Positions 16,753 through 25,603 of a stretch of 64,000 nt of DNA are shown piece by piece. The translations under genes and the position numbers were made by a program. The notes under the pieces are model-generated. The model had not been told where the DNA came from and did not search any database. It saw only the letters and a program-made list of their open reading frames with translations. Position 1 is the stretch's first letter. Every line of letters starts with the position of its first letter. Source of the DNA: JBFLYN01 sp040756655 (GTDB taxonomy: Bacteria; Bacillota; Sulfobacillia; UBA8153). The stretch is taken from the NCBI GenBank assembly GCA_040756655.1, contig JBFLYN010000009.1:1-64000 (forward strand), given 5' to 3'.

Positions 16753-18354
16753 TTACCTGGGAATAGTCAAGAAAAGAACACCCACTCCCGCCACGGTGGT
16801 AAGCAGCAACGCCCAGCCGGCCACCCGGGCCAACAGGGTGCCTTCTTCGCCGGGCACTCCCGCGGCGGCGGCCGCCGCGGCCAGGCACTGGGGTGCGATC
16901 ATCTTGCCCACCACGGCCCCGGCGCTGCCCGCGCCCACGGCCGTGAGGGCCGGGACCCCCAGCCGGTGGGCAGAAGCCACCAAGAGGCCCGAGAACATGG
17001 CGTTGGCCGCGGTGTTGGAACCGGTGAGAAAAGCGCCCATGGCCGTGACGTAAGGGGCGGCGGCCGTGGCATAGAAGCCCAGGCCGGCCAGGGCCAGGCC
17101 CAGGGTGACGCCCATGCCGCTGTAATTGAGGACGAAGGTGGCCCCAAACACCGTGGCCATGGTCAACAGGGCAGGATAGAGCTGCCGGGCGGTCTTGTGG
17201 GCTACGTCCGCGAGGGTACGCCGGGAAGTGCCGTAGTAAAACTGGGTGATGAGGCAGGCGGCCACGATGGCCGTCCCGGCCGAGGAACCGAAGTTTAATC
17301 GCAATGTCGCATCCACGGCCTCGGGCTCCAGCACGACGGGCGGCACCCGGAATACCCGGCCGGAAATGGACGAAAACTCCACGGTGGCGGTAAAACGTTC
17401 CAGGTAAGCCTGGGTCGCCGGCAGCTTCCAGGCGGTGACCAATGGCGCCAGCAGCACAAAGGGGAACCAGGCCCGGAAAGCCCCGGCCGTACCCCGCCCG
17501 GCCGGCGCCCACGGGGGGTCGTGGGCAAACCGGAAGACGCGCGTGGGAGACCGGGTCCGGCAGGCCAACGTGAATGCGCCCAGGGCGGCGATGGCAGAGA
17601 CCAGCCCGGCCGTGTAAGGGCTGCCCAGCTGGGCCATGCCCACCAGGGCCAGGCCGTAGGCAACTCCGGCCGCGGCGGCGTGGAACCAGACCTCCTTGAT
17701 CCTCCAAAAACCCCCGATGGTCCCGGCCAGGATGAAGGGGACCAGGAGCACCAGCGGCCAGAGCTGCCAGCTTACCGCCCGGGTTACGGCCACCGGGTCA
17801 AAGCCCGTCACCTTGGCGGTAACCACCACCGGCACGCCCATGGCGCCCACGGCGGCCGGGAGAGCACAGCCCAAAAGCGCTGACTGGGCCGCCAGAAGCG
17901 GCCTAAACCCCAAGGCCAAGAGCACCGCCGCGGCCACGCTCACCGGGGTGAGAAAACCGGCGGTGGCGTCCAAGAGGGCCCCAAAGGCAAAGGCGATCAA
18001 TATCCCCTGCAGCCGCCGGTCGCCGGTGATCAGCTCCAGGCTCTGCCGCATGGTGTCCACCTGGCCGTGGGAGACGGCCAGGTTGTAGAGAAAGATCGAA
18101 GCCAAAATGATGTACCCGATGGGAAAAAGCCCAAACAAGGCGCCGTAGGCGGTGGTAGCCCCGGCCAACCCGGCCGGGTATCGCCATACCCCCACCGCCA
18201 GCACCAGGGTGACGACCAGCACGGATGCGCCCGCCACGTAGCTTTTCAGCTGGAAGTAGGCCAGCAACGCGAACATCAAAAAAAACGGCACAAGAGCCAC
18301 CAGGGCCGAAGCCGCGAAGCTTTGCAGCGGGTCATATACCGGGTACCAGTCCAT
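16753..18354 (-). CDS. LctP-family (lactate-type) permease
   Basis: A polytopic permease of 533 residues, with more than ten hydrophobic helices, of the L-lactate permease family. Recognisable parts are the N-terminal MDWYPVYDP, FGALLDATAGFLTPVSVAAA, VLNYSGMGVTLGLAL and GAFLTGSNTAANAMFSGLL. Family members import lactate or glycolate with protons. Here it lies inside the catabolic operon directly upstream of the ferredoxin and the 480-residue protein, so its cargo may be another hydroxy- or aromatic acid. It is the second uptake system of the island besides the TRAP transporter. Confidence 0.85.
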   Translation of the reverse strand: MDWYPVYDPLQSFAASALVALVPFFLMFALLAYFQLKSYVAGASVLVVTLVLAVGVWRYPAGLAGATTAYGALFGLFPIGYIILASIFLYNLAVSHGQVDTMRQSLELITGDRRLQGILIAFAFGALLDATAGFLTPVSVAAAVLLALGFRPLLAAQSALLGCALPAAVGAMGVPVVVTAKVTGFDPVAVTRAVSWQLWPLVLLVPFILAGTIGGFWRIKEVWFHAAAAGVAYGLALVGMAQLGSPYTAGLVSAIAALGAFTLACRTRSPTRVFRFAHDPPWAPAGRGTAGAFRAWFPFVLLAPLVTAWKLPATQAYLERFTATVEFSSISGRVFRVPPVVLEPEAVDATLRLNFGSSAGTAIVAACLITQFYYGTSRRTLADVAHKTARQLYPALLTMATVFGATFVLNYSGMGVTLGLALAGLGFYATAAAPYVTAMGAFLTGSNTAANAMFSGLLVASAHRLGVPALTAVGAGSAGAVVGKMIAPQCLAAAAAAAGVPGEEGTLLARVAGWALLLTTVAGVGVLFLTIPR

Positions 18355-18363
18355 GGGTTTCCC

Positions 18364-19728
18364 TCACCCGAAATACTTCTGTAAGTCCACCTTGGCTTGG
18401 CCCGGGATGCGGATCTTCTCAAACCGGTCCCGGGGCGCTCCCCAGGGGATGGTGGCGTCGATGCCCAGCCGGGCCCCCACCCCGTCGCTGGTGGAAGGGT
18501 CGAGCCGGGAGGCCAGGGTATCCCCTATGACCACCAGGTCGCGGTCGGCCTGCACCCGGGTGCTGATGGCCCACTCCACGTCCTGGGGGTCGAAGATGTC
18601 GATGTCCTCGTCCACCACCACCGCCAGTTTCACTTCCTGCGAGCTGTTCAAGGCGGCCAGGATGGCGTTTTTGGCTTCGCCCCGGTGCCGGGGTGCGATC
18701 TTCACCACCGCGTGGTACCGGCAGTTCCCGCCGGGAGTCAGGTGGACGGCCTGCACCGAGGGCACCGCCTGCTCCACCATTTTGAACAGGGATGCTTCCC
18801 GCATGATCCCGCCCATCAAGAGGTGTTCTTGGGATGCAGGCAGGATAGTGTGGTAGATGGGCGAGTGCCGGTGAGTGACGGCGTTTACGTGGATCACGGG
18901 CCGGGGAGCGGCCGGGCCGTAGCACCTGGGATACTCCCCAAACGGGCCTTCCTCTTCGCGTACGCCGGCCAAGAGCTCGCCCTCGATAACCAGTTCGGCC
19001 CGGGCGGGCACCAGCAAACTCGAAGTCTCCGCCGCCACCAGTTCCACGGGCTCCCCGGCCAGGGCCGAGGCGATCTCGACTTCGTCCACGCCCAGGGCGG
19101 TTATGGCCTGGGAGGCCAGGAGCACGCTGGGCGCCAGCCCGATGGCGATGGCCACGGGCAGCCCCCGGGAGGCGGTCTCGGCTCCTTGGAAGTAGTGCCA
19201 AAGGTGCCGGGGCAGGATGAGAATGCCCAGGCGGCCGGGCCCGGTTACCTGCAACCGGTGGATGGAGAGGTTCTGGCACCCGGTGACCGGGTCCTGGGCG
19301 ATGAGCACCCCGGCGGTGATGTAGGGGCCGGCATCCTTTTCGTGGTACGTAGGCACGGGCAACAGCGAGTACAAGTTGATGCCGGAGGTGATGATGTTCT
19401 CCTTTACCGGTGCGTCCTGCCGGGACACCACCCGGCCGGGCCGGGGTGCGGCCAGGGCCCGGGTCACCTTTTCGACCAGCCGGGCGGCGGTGGTGTCCAC
19501 GCCCCGGGCATACATGTCCCGGTTGGCACAAATGTTGGATACGGCCGGGACCGGGTGACCGCACACGTCTTCGAAGAGGACGGCGGCAGTGCCGTCCACG
19601 GCCCGGGTCACCGCGCCCAGTTCATACACCGGGTCCACCCGGCGCCGGACTCTTTTCAAAAGACCCTGTTCTTCCAGTTCACCCAGCCATGCCCTGAGGT
19701 CGGCTGCCACCGGTGCCACGTTCTTCAC
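18364..19728 (-). CDS. UbiD-family decarboxylase, copy 2
   Basis: UbiD enzymes use prenylated FMN to decarboxylate (or carboxylate) aromatic and alpha,beta-unsaturated acids. The 454-residue protein keeps the family core: NLSIHRLQVTGPGRLGI, EGPFGEYPRCYG with the catalytic glutamate region, and VVDEDIDIFDPQDVEWA followed by TRVQADRD. GTG 19728 lies behind GGGGGG. It stands 82 bases after the first UbiD gene; the two proteins clearly differ, so they may act on different intermediates or form a hetero-oligomer. No UbiX prenyltransferase is seen in the window. Confidence 0.92.
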   Translation of the reverse strand: MKNVAPVAADLRAWLGELEEQGLLKRVRRRVDPVYELGAVTRAVDGTAAVLFEDVCGHPVPAVSNICANRDMYARGVDTTAARLVEKVTRALAAPRPGRVVSRQDAPVKENIITSGINLYSLLPVPTYHEKDAGPYITAGVLIAQDPVTGCQNLSIHRLQVTGPGRLGILILPRHLWHYFQGAETASRGLPVAIAIGLAPSVLLASQAITALGVDEVEIASALAGEPVELVAAETSSLLVPARAELVIEGELLAGVREEEGPFGEYPRCYGPAAPRPVIHVNAVTHRHSPIYHTILPASQEHLLMGGIMREASLFKMVEQAVPSVQAVHLTPGGNCRYHAVVKIAPRHRGEAKNAILAALNSSQEVKLAVVVDEDIDIFDPQDVEWAISTRVQADRDLVVIGDTLASRLDPSTSDGVGARLGIDATIPWGAPRDRFEKIRIPGQAKVDLQKYFG

Positions 19729-19738
19729 CCCCCGTGCG

Positions 19739-19755
19739 TTCGCCTACGGCGAACG
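19739..19755. other. Hairpin between the two ubiD genes
   Basis: Perfect 7-bp arms GTTCGCC/GGCGAAC around TAC in the 82-bp gap between the UbiD genes. No T-run follows on the minus strand, so it is more likely an mRNA processing or stabilising element than a terminator. Confidence 0.4.
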
Positions 19756-19810
19756 GCGTTCGTAATTAGTAACACATTCGACACATCCGCCGGGATCTCC
19801 TGCCCCGTGT

Positions 19811-21184
19811 CTAGGGACACTCCTTGCCATTGAGCAACTGGCGGGCCCGCTCCTGCCACTCTCGGGGCACCGTGGACCGGATCACGTCCCAATGGAGCGG
19901 TGCGGTGGCATCGATGCCCAGCTTGGCGGACATGCCATCGACGGACGAAGGGTCCAGCCGGTTGCAGAACACGTGGGGCACCACGAAGGAGTCGCGGTCG
20001 GCCTGCATGCGGGTGGCCACCGCCCACATGACTTCTTCTTCATCGGTGATGTCGATGTCTTCGTCCACGGCAATGGCCAGCTTTACGTAAGGGTCGAGTC
20101 CGAACAAAAGCAACAAGGCCTGGCGGGCGGTGCCCTCAGCCATCTTTTTCATCGAGAGGTAACAGTGAAAGTTGGCCCCGGACTTGGGGTAGTGTACGTT
20201 GCGGACGGTGGATACCCGTTCTTTTAGACGTTCGAGCATGAGCGCTTCTTTGGCCACGCGCATGAGATTGAGGTGCTCCATGGAGTACCCGGGGATGACT
20301 GAGAGGTAGAGCGGGTTTTGCCGCCGGCAGACGGCGCTGACTTGGAAAACGTTCTGGGTGGAACGGGAAGTGGAATACCCGGTATACTCGCCGAAGGGCC
20401 CTTCGGGCTCCCGCACGCCGGGCAGGATACGGCCTTCTATGACGATCTCCGCTTCAGCCGGGTAGGGGACATGGATGCTCTCGCCCGCCACCAGTTCCAG
20501 CGGTTCGCCCATGAGGGCGCCGGTGATCTCATACTCGTCCACTTCGATGCTGGTCTTGGACGAAGCGCCTAAAAGCACCACCGGGTGGGCCCCGATGACC
20601 ACGGCCACCTCCAGCGGCAGTCCCCGCCGTTCCGCCCGCTCGAAGTAGTCCCAAAGATGCTGGCGCGAGTGCAGGCTCACGCCCAGCTTGGCCGGGCCCT
20701 TCACCTGCATGCGGTGATAGCTCAGGTTGCACACCCCGGTGTCCGGGTCCTTGGCCACCAGGATGCCCGAGGTAATGTACCGGCCCGCATCGGACTCAAA
20801 GTGTTTCATGATGGGGAGTTTTTGAATGTCGATGTCCCCGCCCGTCTCCACGACTTCCTTCACGGGCCCGGAGTCCACCCGGACCGGCTTGACCGGGTGG
20901 TTTTCCGCCGCCAGGTAGCGGGCAGAGAGCCCGGCCTCGTCGGTCCCGGCCAGCTGGGCCAGCCTCCGCCTGCTGGCAAAGATGTTGGCCACCACGGGCA
21001 TGGTGGAACCCTGGGGGTTTTCCACCACCACCACCTGGTACTGGCGGCGCTTTTCCATCTCCAGGACCAGGGCGGTGAGGAAGTAGTCCACCGGCGATGG
21101 TTCCGATATCACCAGCAATTCTTCGGGATGGTCCCGCTTGAGCTCGTCAAGGTATGAAGCCAGTGACCACTTGGGGTTGGACAC
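19811..21184 (-). CDS. UbiD-family decarboxylase, copy 1
   Basis: A second prenyl-FMN-type decarboxylase of 457 residues. Core motifs: NLSYHRMQVKGPAKLGVSLH, EGPFGEYTGYSTSRS and IAVDEDIDITDEEEVMWAV with TRMQADRDSFVVPHVFCNRL. GTG 21184 follows GGAGG. It lies 4 bases downstream of the CoxM-like gene and is part of the same transcript. UbiD pairs are known in multi-subunit hydroxyarylic acid decarboxylases and in furan or phenol pathways; the substrate here is unknown. Confidence 0.92.
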   Translation of the reverse strand: MSNPKWSLASYLDELKRDHPEELLVISEPSPVDYFLTALVLEMEKRRQYQVVVVENPQGSTMPVVANIFASRRRLAQLAGTDEAGLSARYLAAENHPVKPVRVDSGPVKEVVETGGDIDIQKLPIMKHFESDAGRYITSGILVAKDPDTGVCNLSYHRMQVKGPAKLGVSLHSRQHLWDYFERAERRGLPLEVAVVIGAHPVVLLGASSKTSIEVDEYEITGALMGEPLELVAGESIHVPYPAEAEIVIEGRILPGVREPEGPFGEYTGYSTSRSTQNVFQVSAVCRRQNPLYLSVIPGYSMEHLNLMRVAKEALMLERLKERVSTVRNVHYPKSGANFHCYLSMKKMAEGTARQALLLLFGLDPYVKLAIAVDEDIDITDEEEVMWAVATRMQADRDSFVVPHVFCNRLDPSSVDGMSAKLGIDATAPLHWDVIRSTVPREWQERARQLLNGKECP

Positions 21185-21188
21185 AAGG

Positions 21189-22046
21189 TCAGACCTCCTC
21201 CGTCTTGAGTAGCAGTTTCTGCAAAAGCGACCGGCCCACGCCCACTACGGCCACGCGCTTGTAGGGAGCCGAGGGGCGGTCGCCCAAGCGGCGGGCCACC
21301 TCGGCGGAAAGCGCCGCGGTGGCGGCCTCGATGGTTTCTCTGGTGATGGGCTCACCGCACAGGGCCCGTTCGGCCTCCAGAGCCCTAAACGGGTTGGGCG
21401 CCACCGCCCCCAGGGACAACCGCGCTTTCCTCACCCGGTCTCCGTCCAGGTGCAACACCGCCGCCAGGCTAAGGCGGGCGATGGCCAGCGCCCGGCGTCG
21501 CCCCAGCTTGGCAAACCCCGAGACTGCGGCCGGGCAGACGTCGAAACTGATCTCGGTGATGATCTCACCGGGTAAGAGCGTGTTCTGACCCACCCCGCAC
21601 AGGACGTCCTGGACGGGCAGTTCCCGGACCCCGGACACCGACACCGTCCGCACCGTGGCCTCCAACGCCACCAGCGCGGGCACGGTGTCGGCGGCAGGCG
21701 AGGCGTTGGCGAGGTTCCCGCCGATGGTGCCGCGATTGCGGATCTGGGGCGACCCCACCACCGCCGCCGCCCGGGCCAGCACCCGAGCGTGTTCGTTGAC
21801 CAGTGGGGAACGTTCGAGTTCAGAAAAGCGCACGGCCCCGCCCACCGAGAGCCTGCCCTGGTGGAGCGCTATGCCCCTCAGTTCCGGCAAGCGGCTTACA
21901 TCCACCAGCGCCGGCGCGTCTTTGCGCCTGGCCTTGAGGTCTCTTAACAGGTCGGTACCGCCCGCCAGCACCCGGCCTTGGGTCTCGGCAAGGATCTTGA
22001 CGGCTTCCGCCAACCCCGCGGGCGCGTAGTACTGGAAAGATCTCAT
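21189..22046 (-). CDS. Xanthine dehydrogenase-family FAD-binding subunit (CoxM-like)
   Basis: The medium subunit of a molybdenum hydroxylase; it carries FAD and passes electrons from the 2Fe-2S subunit to an acceptor. The 285-residue protein has the FAD motifs LAGGTDLL (27-34) and TIGGNLANASPAADT (107-121), and the C-terminal CO-dehydrogenase flavoprotein domain. No extra 4Fe-4S loop like that of 4-hydroxybenzoyl-CoA reductase is apparent. It overlaps the threonine-synthase-like gene by 4 bp, so it is co-translated despite the separation from the other subunits. Confidence 0.92.
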   Translation of the reverse strand: MRSFQYYAPAGLAEAVKILAETQGRVLAGGTDLLRDLKARRKDAPALVDVSRLPELRGIALHQGRLSVGGAVRFSELERSPLVNEHARVLARAAAVVGSPQIRNRGTIGGNLANASPAADTVPALVALEATVRTVSVSGVRELPVQDVLCGVGQNTLLPGEIITEISFDVCPAAVSGFAKLGRRRALAIARLSLAAVLHLDGDRVRKARLSLGAVAPNPFRALEAERALCGEPITRETIEAATAALSAEVARRLGDRPSAPYKRVAVVGVGRSLLQKLLLKTEEV

Positions 22047-23332
22047 GGCTTCATCCCCCTGTCCTGGGAGCTGTTCTCAAACCAGGCCTGGAAATCGGCA
22101 AAGCAGGGAGGGACCCGGCGGGCCGCGCCCGTGGCGCGCCGCGCACCGGCCACGTCCTTGAGGCCGTTGCCGGTGCTCACCACCACCACGGTTTCCGACG
22201 GCAGCACGGTGCCCTCTTGCACCAGCCGTTCCAACCCGGCCACGGCGGCCGCGGCAGCGGGTTCGGCAAACACCCCGCTGGTGCGCCCCAGCCGGGTCAT
22301 GGCGCCATCTATGGCATCATCGTCCACCATGGTCATGACCCCCCCGGACTGGGTCACGGCGCGCAGGGCCTTGTCCGGGTTTCTCGGCGTCCCCACGGCG
22401 ATGCTGTCGGCAAAGGTGTGCTCGGGCTCGGGCTGCCACCGGGTGCCGGAAAGATACGCCCGGGCCAGCGGCGCGCACCCGGAGGCCTGCACGCCCGCCA
22501 GCCGCGGCAACCCGGAGATGAGGCCGGTCTGGAAAAGGTCCCAAAATCCCTTCCAGATCCCGGCTAGGGTGCACCCGTCGCCCACGGACACCACCACCCA
22601 GTCCGGGGCTTCCCAGGCCAGCTGCTCGGCGATTTCAAAGCTTACGGTCTTTTTCCCCTCCACCAGGTAGGGGTTGATGGCCGCGTTCCGGTTGTACCAG
22701 CCGTAGGCCTTGATGGCCGCATCCGATAGAAGGTAGGCTTCCTGGTAGGTTCCCTCTACCACGAACACCTGGGCCCCGTAGACCAGAAGCTGGGCCACCT
22801 TGCCCTCCGGGGCCCGGGCGGGCACGAATATGAACGCCCCGAGCCCCGCCACGGCGGCGTTGCCCGCCAGCGAAGAGGCGGCGTTGCCCGTGGACGCACA
22901 GGACACGGCGGAAAACCCGGTCTCCTCGGCCAGGACCACGGCCAGGCTGGACGCCCGGTCCTTGAGGGAGCCGGTGGGGTTGAGACCCTCGTCCTTGAGG
23001 TACAGGCTTTCCAGGCCCAGGACCTCGCCCAACCGGCGCAGGCGGTAAAGGGGGGTCCAGCCCACCCGCAGGCCGGCCCGGGCAGGCTTTTGGGATACGG
23101 GCATAAACTGGGCGTAGCGCCAGTGGGAAAGGTCGCCGCTGGCGGCGATGCTTTCCCGGCTCACCAGCCTGCGCGCGTGGTCGTAATCGTAGATGACGTC
23201 CAGGAGGCCCGCATCGCCGCAGGCCGGGCACACCAGGATGGACGGCTCCGGCAACTGCACGGCCCCGCACCGGATGCACTGGAGAAGGTAGGGCAAGGTC
23301 CCGTTCTCCCCGGGTCTGACTTCCATGAACAT
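22043..23332 (-). CDS. Threonine-synthase-like PLP enzyme (fold type II)
   Basis: A PLP-dependent lyase or synthase of 429 residues. The N-terminus has a zinc-ribbon-like CIRCGAVQLPEPSILVCPAC, and the PLP lysine is in LNPTGSLKDRASS; VSVGDGCTLAG and STGNGLKD complete the cofactor pocket. True threonine synthase normally sits with homoserine kinase or dehydrogenase. Here it lies between subunits of a molybdenum hydroxylase, so it more probably removes or exchanges an amino or hydroxyl group on a pathway intermediate, as diaminopropionate ammonia-lyase relatives do. ATG 23332 follows GGAGG. Confidence 0.85.
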   Translation of the reverse strand: MFMEVRPGENGTLPYLLQCIRCGAVQLPEPSILVCPACGDAGLLDVIYDYDHARRLVSRESIAASGDLSHWRYAQFMPVSQKPARAGLRVGWTPLYRLRRLGEVLGLESLYLKDEGLNPTGSLKDRASSLAVVLAEETGFSAVSCASTGNAASSLAGNAAVAGLGAFIFVPARAPEGKVAQLLVYGAQVFVVEGTYQEAYLLSDAAIKAYGWYNRNAAINPYLVEGKKTVSFEIAEQLAWEAPDWVVVSVGDGCTLAGIWKGFWDLFQTGLISGLPRLAGVQASGCAPLARAYLSGTRWQPEPEHTFADSIAVGTPRNPDKALRAVTQSGGVMTMVDDDAIDGAMTRLGRTSGVFAEPAAAAAVAGLERLVQEGTVLPSETVVVVSTGNGLKDVAGARRATGAARRVPPCFADFQAWFENSSQDRGMKP

Positions 23333-23350
23333 CCCAGGTCCTCCAAATCT

Positions 23351-24337
23351 CTATTCCCGCCGGCCCAGGGCCTTGAGGATCTTCTCTGGGGTGGCGGGAA
23401 GCTCGGTGATGCGCACCCCCACCGCATGGTAAATGGCGTTGATGATGGCCGGCGCCGTGGGGATGGCGGCGGGTTCGCCCGCACCCTTGGCGCCAAAGGG
23501 CCCGGTGGGATCGGGCGCTTCCACGATGATGGGCACCACCGGGGGCATGTCCAGGGCCGTGGGGATCAGGTATTCCGCCAACGAGGAGGTTTTCATCACT
23601 CCCCCGGTCACCGGGATCTCCTCGGTGAGCGCGTACCCTATGCCCATGGAACACGCGCCTTCGATCTGCCCTTCCACCGACTGGGGGTTGATGGCATACC
23701 CCACGTCGTGGGCGGCCACCACCCGGAGCACGGTGACCTCCCCGGTGTCCGTGTCCACTTCCACCTCGGCCACCTGGGTGAAGTACACGTAGCTGGCGTA
23801 GGCATTGCCCTGCCCGGTGTCCGGGTCCACGTCCTTGGTGGTGATGTCCGCCCAGCCCGTCCCGATAAACCGCTTCCCCCGCCGGTGGCAGGCGTTGGCC
23901 ACTTCGGCCAGGGATACCCGGGGGGCATCCTCGCCGCGGGCGTAGATCTCCCCGCCCCGGATGGAAAGGTCCCCGGCCGGGCACCCGGTAAGGACCGAGG
24001 CCATCTCCAGCAGGCTCTCTTTGACGTCGGCGGCGGCGCGCTTTACGGCCGTGCCCGACACGTAGGTCTGCCGGCTGGCGGTGCTGGGACCGGCGTCCGG
24101 GGTGGCCCCGGTATCGGCCGAAACCGTCCGCACCAGGTGGTAATCTACACCCAGTTCCTCGGCGGCGATCTGGGAAAGCACGGTGGTGGACCCCTGGCCC
24201 ATGTCGGCACAGCCGGTAAACAAGGTGACGCTCCCGTCCTCCCCTACCTCGACGTAGGCGGCCGAGGTGTCGGGCCGGGAAAAACCAAATCCCACTCCGT
24301 ACAAGCCTGAACCGTATCCAATGCCCCGCTTTTTCAA
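23351..24337 (-). CDS. Molybdenum hydroxylase large subunit, C-terminal half (CoxL-C)
   Basis: This 328-residue protein corresponds to the second half of the xanthine dehydrogenase/CO dehydrogenase large subunit that binds the molybdopterin cofactor: CADMGQGSTTVLSQIAAEEL, ADTGATPDAGPSTASRQTYV, HDVGYAINPQSVEGQIEGA and GPFGAKGAGEPA with the active-site glutamate. It starts with TTG overlapping the stop of the N-terminal half gene (TTGA) and has GGGAGGG 7 bases upstream. The two proteins must assemble into one catalytic unit. The usual single polypeptide is about 750 residues, which the two halves add up to. Confidence 0.9.
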   Translation of the reverse strand: MKKRGIGYGSGLYGVGFGFSRPDTSAAYVEVGEDGSVTLFTGCADMGQGSTTVLSQIAAEELGVDYHLVRTVSADTGATPDAGPSTASRQTYVSGTAVKRAAADVKESLLEMASVLTGCPAGDLSIRGGEIYARGEDAPRVSLAEVANACHRRGKRFIGTGWADITTKDVDPDTGQGNAYASYVYFTQVAEVEVDTDTGEVTVLRVVAAHDVGYAINPQSVEGQIEGACSMGIGYALTEEIPVTGGVMKTSSLAEYLIPTALDMPPVVPIIVEAPDPTGPFGAKGAGEPAAIPTAPAIINAIYHAVGVRITELPATPEKILKALGRRE

Positions 24338-25602
24338 GACTTGACCCTCCCTGTCGCCTCCAGGTAGGCCCGGACCGCCTCCAGCGTGGCCTTGATGCCC
24401 ACGCTGTGCTCGAGGACTTGACCGGTAGAGGTGCTAAGACCGACGTCCAGCGCGTTCTTTACCCGGATCTCGTAGGGCGTGATGCCCAGTTTTTCGGCCA
24501 GAAGGTCCATTTGTGACTCGTGGGCGAAGGCCGCCTGCACCACGCCGAAGCCGCGCATGGCTCCGGAGATGGGGTTATTGGTGTACACGGTGAAGGTGTC
24601 CACCTTGATGTTGGGCACGTAGTAAGGGCCGGGCAGGTGGATGCCGCACTTTTTGATGACGAAGATGCCTAAGGAGCAGTAGGCTCCCGTGTCCCCGTAA
24701 ACCTTGCCTTCCACGGCGGTGAGCCGGCCGTCGCTGGTGGCTCCCGTGCGGCAGCGCATGACCACCGGGTGGCGCTTGGTGGTGGCCAGGAAGGACTCGG
24801 CCCGGTCGAAGCGCACCCGCACCGGCCGGCGGGTCTTGAGGGCCAGCAGGCAGGCATGCATTTCCGTGGTGATATCGTCCTTGCCGCCGAAGCCCCCGCC
24901 CGTGGTCATCTGCACCACCCGCACCCGGCTCACCGGCATGTTCAGGACCGGGGCTAGCTGGCGACGGTCGCGAAACGGGTACTGGGTGGAAGTCCACACG
25001 GTCATGGTCCCGCCCGCGTCCAGCCGGGCCACGGAGACTTCAGGTTCCATGTAGGCGTGCTCCACCAAGTGGGTGCGGTACTCGTTTTCGACAATGACCG
25101 CGGCCTGGGAAAACCCGACGTCCACGTCGCCTTTGCGGATCTTGGTGTGCTGGAGGAGGTTGCCCCCCTCGTGGACCAGGGGTGCCCCCGGCTCCAGGGC
25201 GGCCAGGGGACAGAAGACCCCGGGTAACTCCCGGTATTCCACCCGGATGCGTTCCAGGGCATCCAGGGCTATCTCTTCGGTGTCGGCAGCCACCGCTGCC
25301 ACCGGGTCTCCCCGGTAGCGCACGTACTCAGCGGCCAGTGCCTGCTGGTCCTGAACGGCCAGCCCGTAGCGGTTGATGCCCGGGATGTCCCGGGCGGTGA
25401 GCACCGCCCGCACTCCCTTTAGGGCCAGGGCCGGGCCGGTGTCTATGGACAGGACGCGGGCGTGAGGGTAGGGGCTGCGCAGGACCTTCCCGTGGAGCAG
25501 GCCGGGAAAATCCAAGTCCCCGGCATACACCGCCTGCCCGGTGACTTTCTCCACCGCGTCGTGACGTGGGACGCTCCTCCCGATCACAGACCTATCTTCC
25601 AT
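24334..25602 (-). CDS. Molybdenum hydroxylase large subunit, N-terminal half (CoxL-N)
   Basis: The 422-residue N-terminal half of a xanthine-dehydrogenase-type catalytic subunit. It contains the Ald_Xan_dh a/b hammerhead domain (DAVEKVTGQAVYAGDLDFPG to about residue 120), then molybdopterin-binding motifs TTGGGFGGKDDITTE and GAMRGFGVVQAAFAHESQMD. It ends at RVKS exactly where the C-terminal half gene begins. These enzymes hydroxylate carbon next to nitrogen in heterocycles, or reduce hydroxyaryl-CoAs, with water as oxygen source. ATG 25602 is preceded by GGGAGG and a TAATATG junction with the CoxS gene. Confidence 0.92.
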   Translation of the reverse strand: MEDRSVIGRSVPRHDAVEKVTGQAVYAGDLDFPGLLHGKVLRSPYPHARVLSIDTGPALALKGVRAVLTARDIPGINRYGLAVQDQQALAAEYVRYRGDPVAAVAADTEEIALDALERIRVEYRELPGVFCPLAALEPGAPLVHEGGNLLQHTKIRKGDVDVGFSQAAVIVENEYRTHLVEHAYMEPEVSVARLDAGGTMTVWTSTQYPFRDRRQLAPVLNMPVSRVRVVQMTTGGGFGGKDDITTEMHACLLALKTRRPVRVRFDRAESFLATTKRHPVVMRCRTGATSDGRLTAVEGKVYGDTGAYCSLGIFVIKKCGIHLPGPYYVPNIKVDTFTVYTNNPISGAMRGFGVVQAAFAHESQMDLLAEKLGITPYEIRVKNALDVGLSTSTGQVLEHSVGIKATLEAVRAYLEATGRVKS

Positions 25603-25603
25603 A

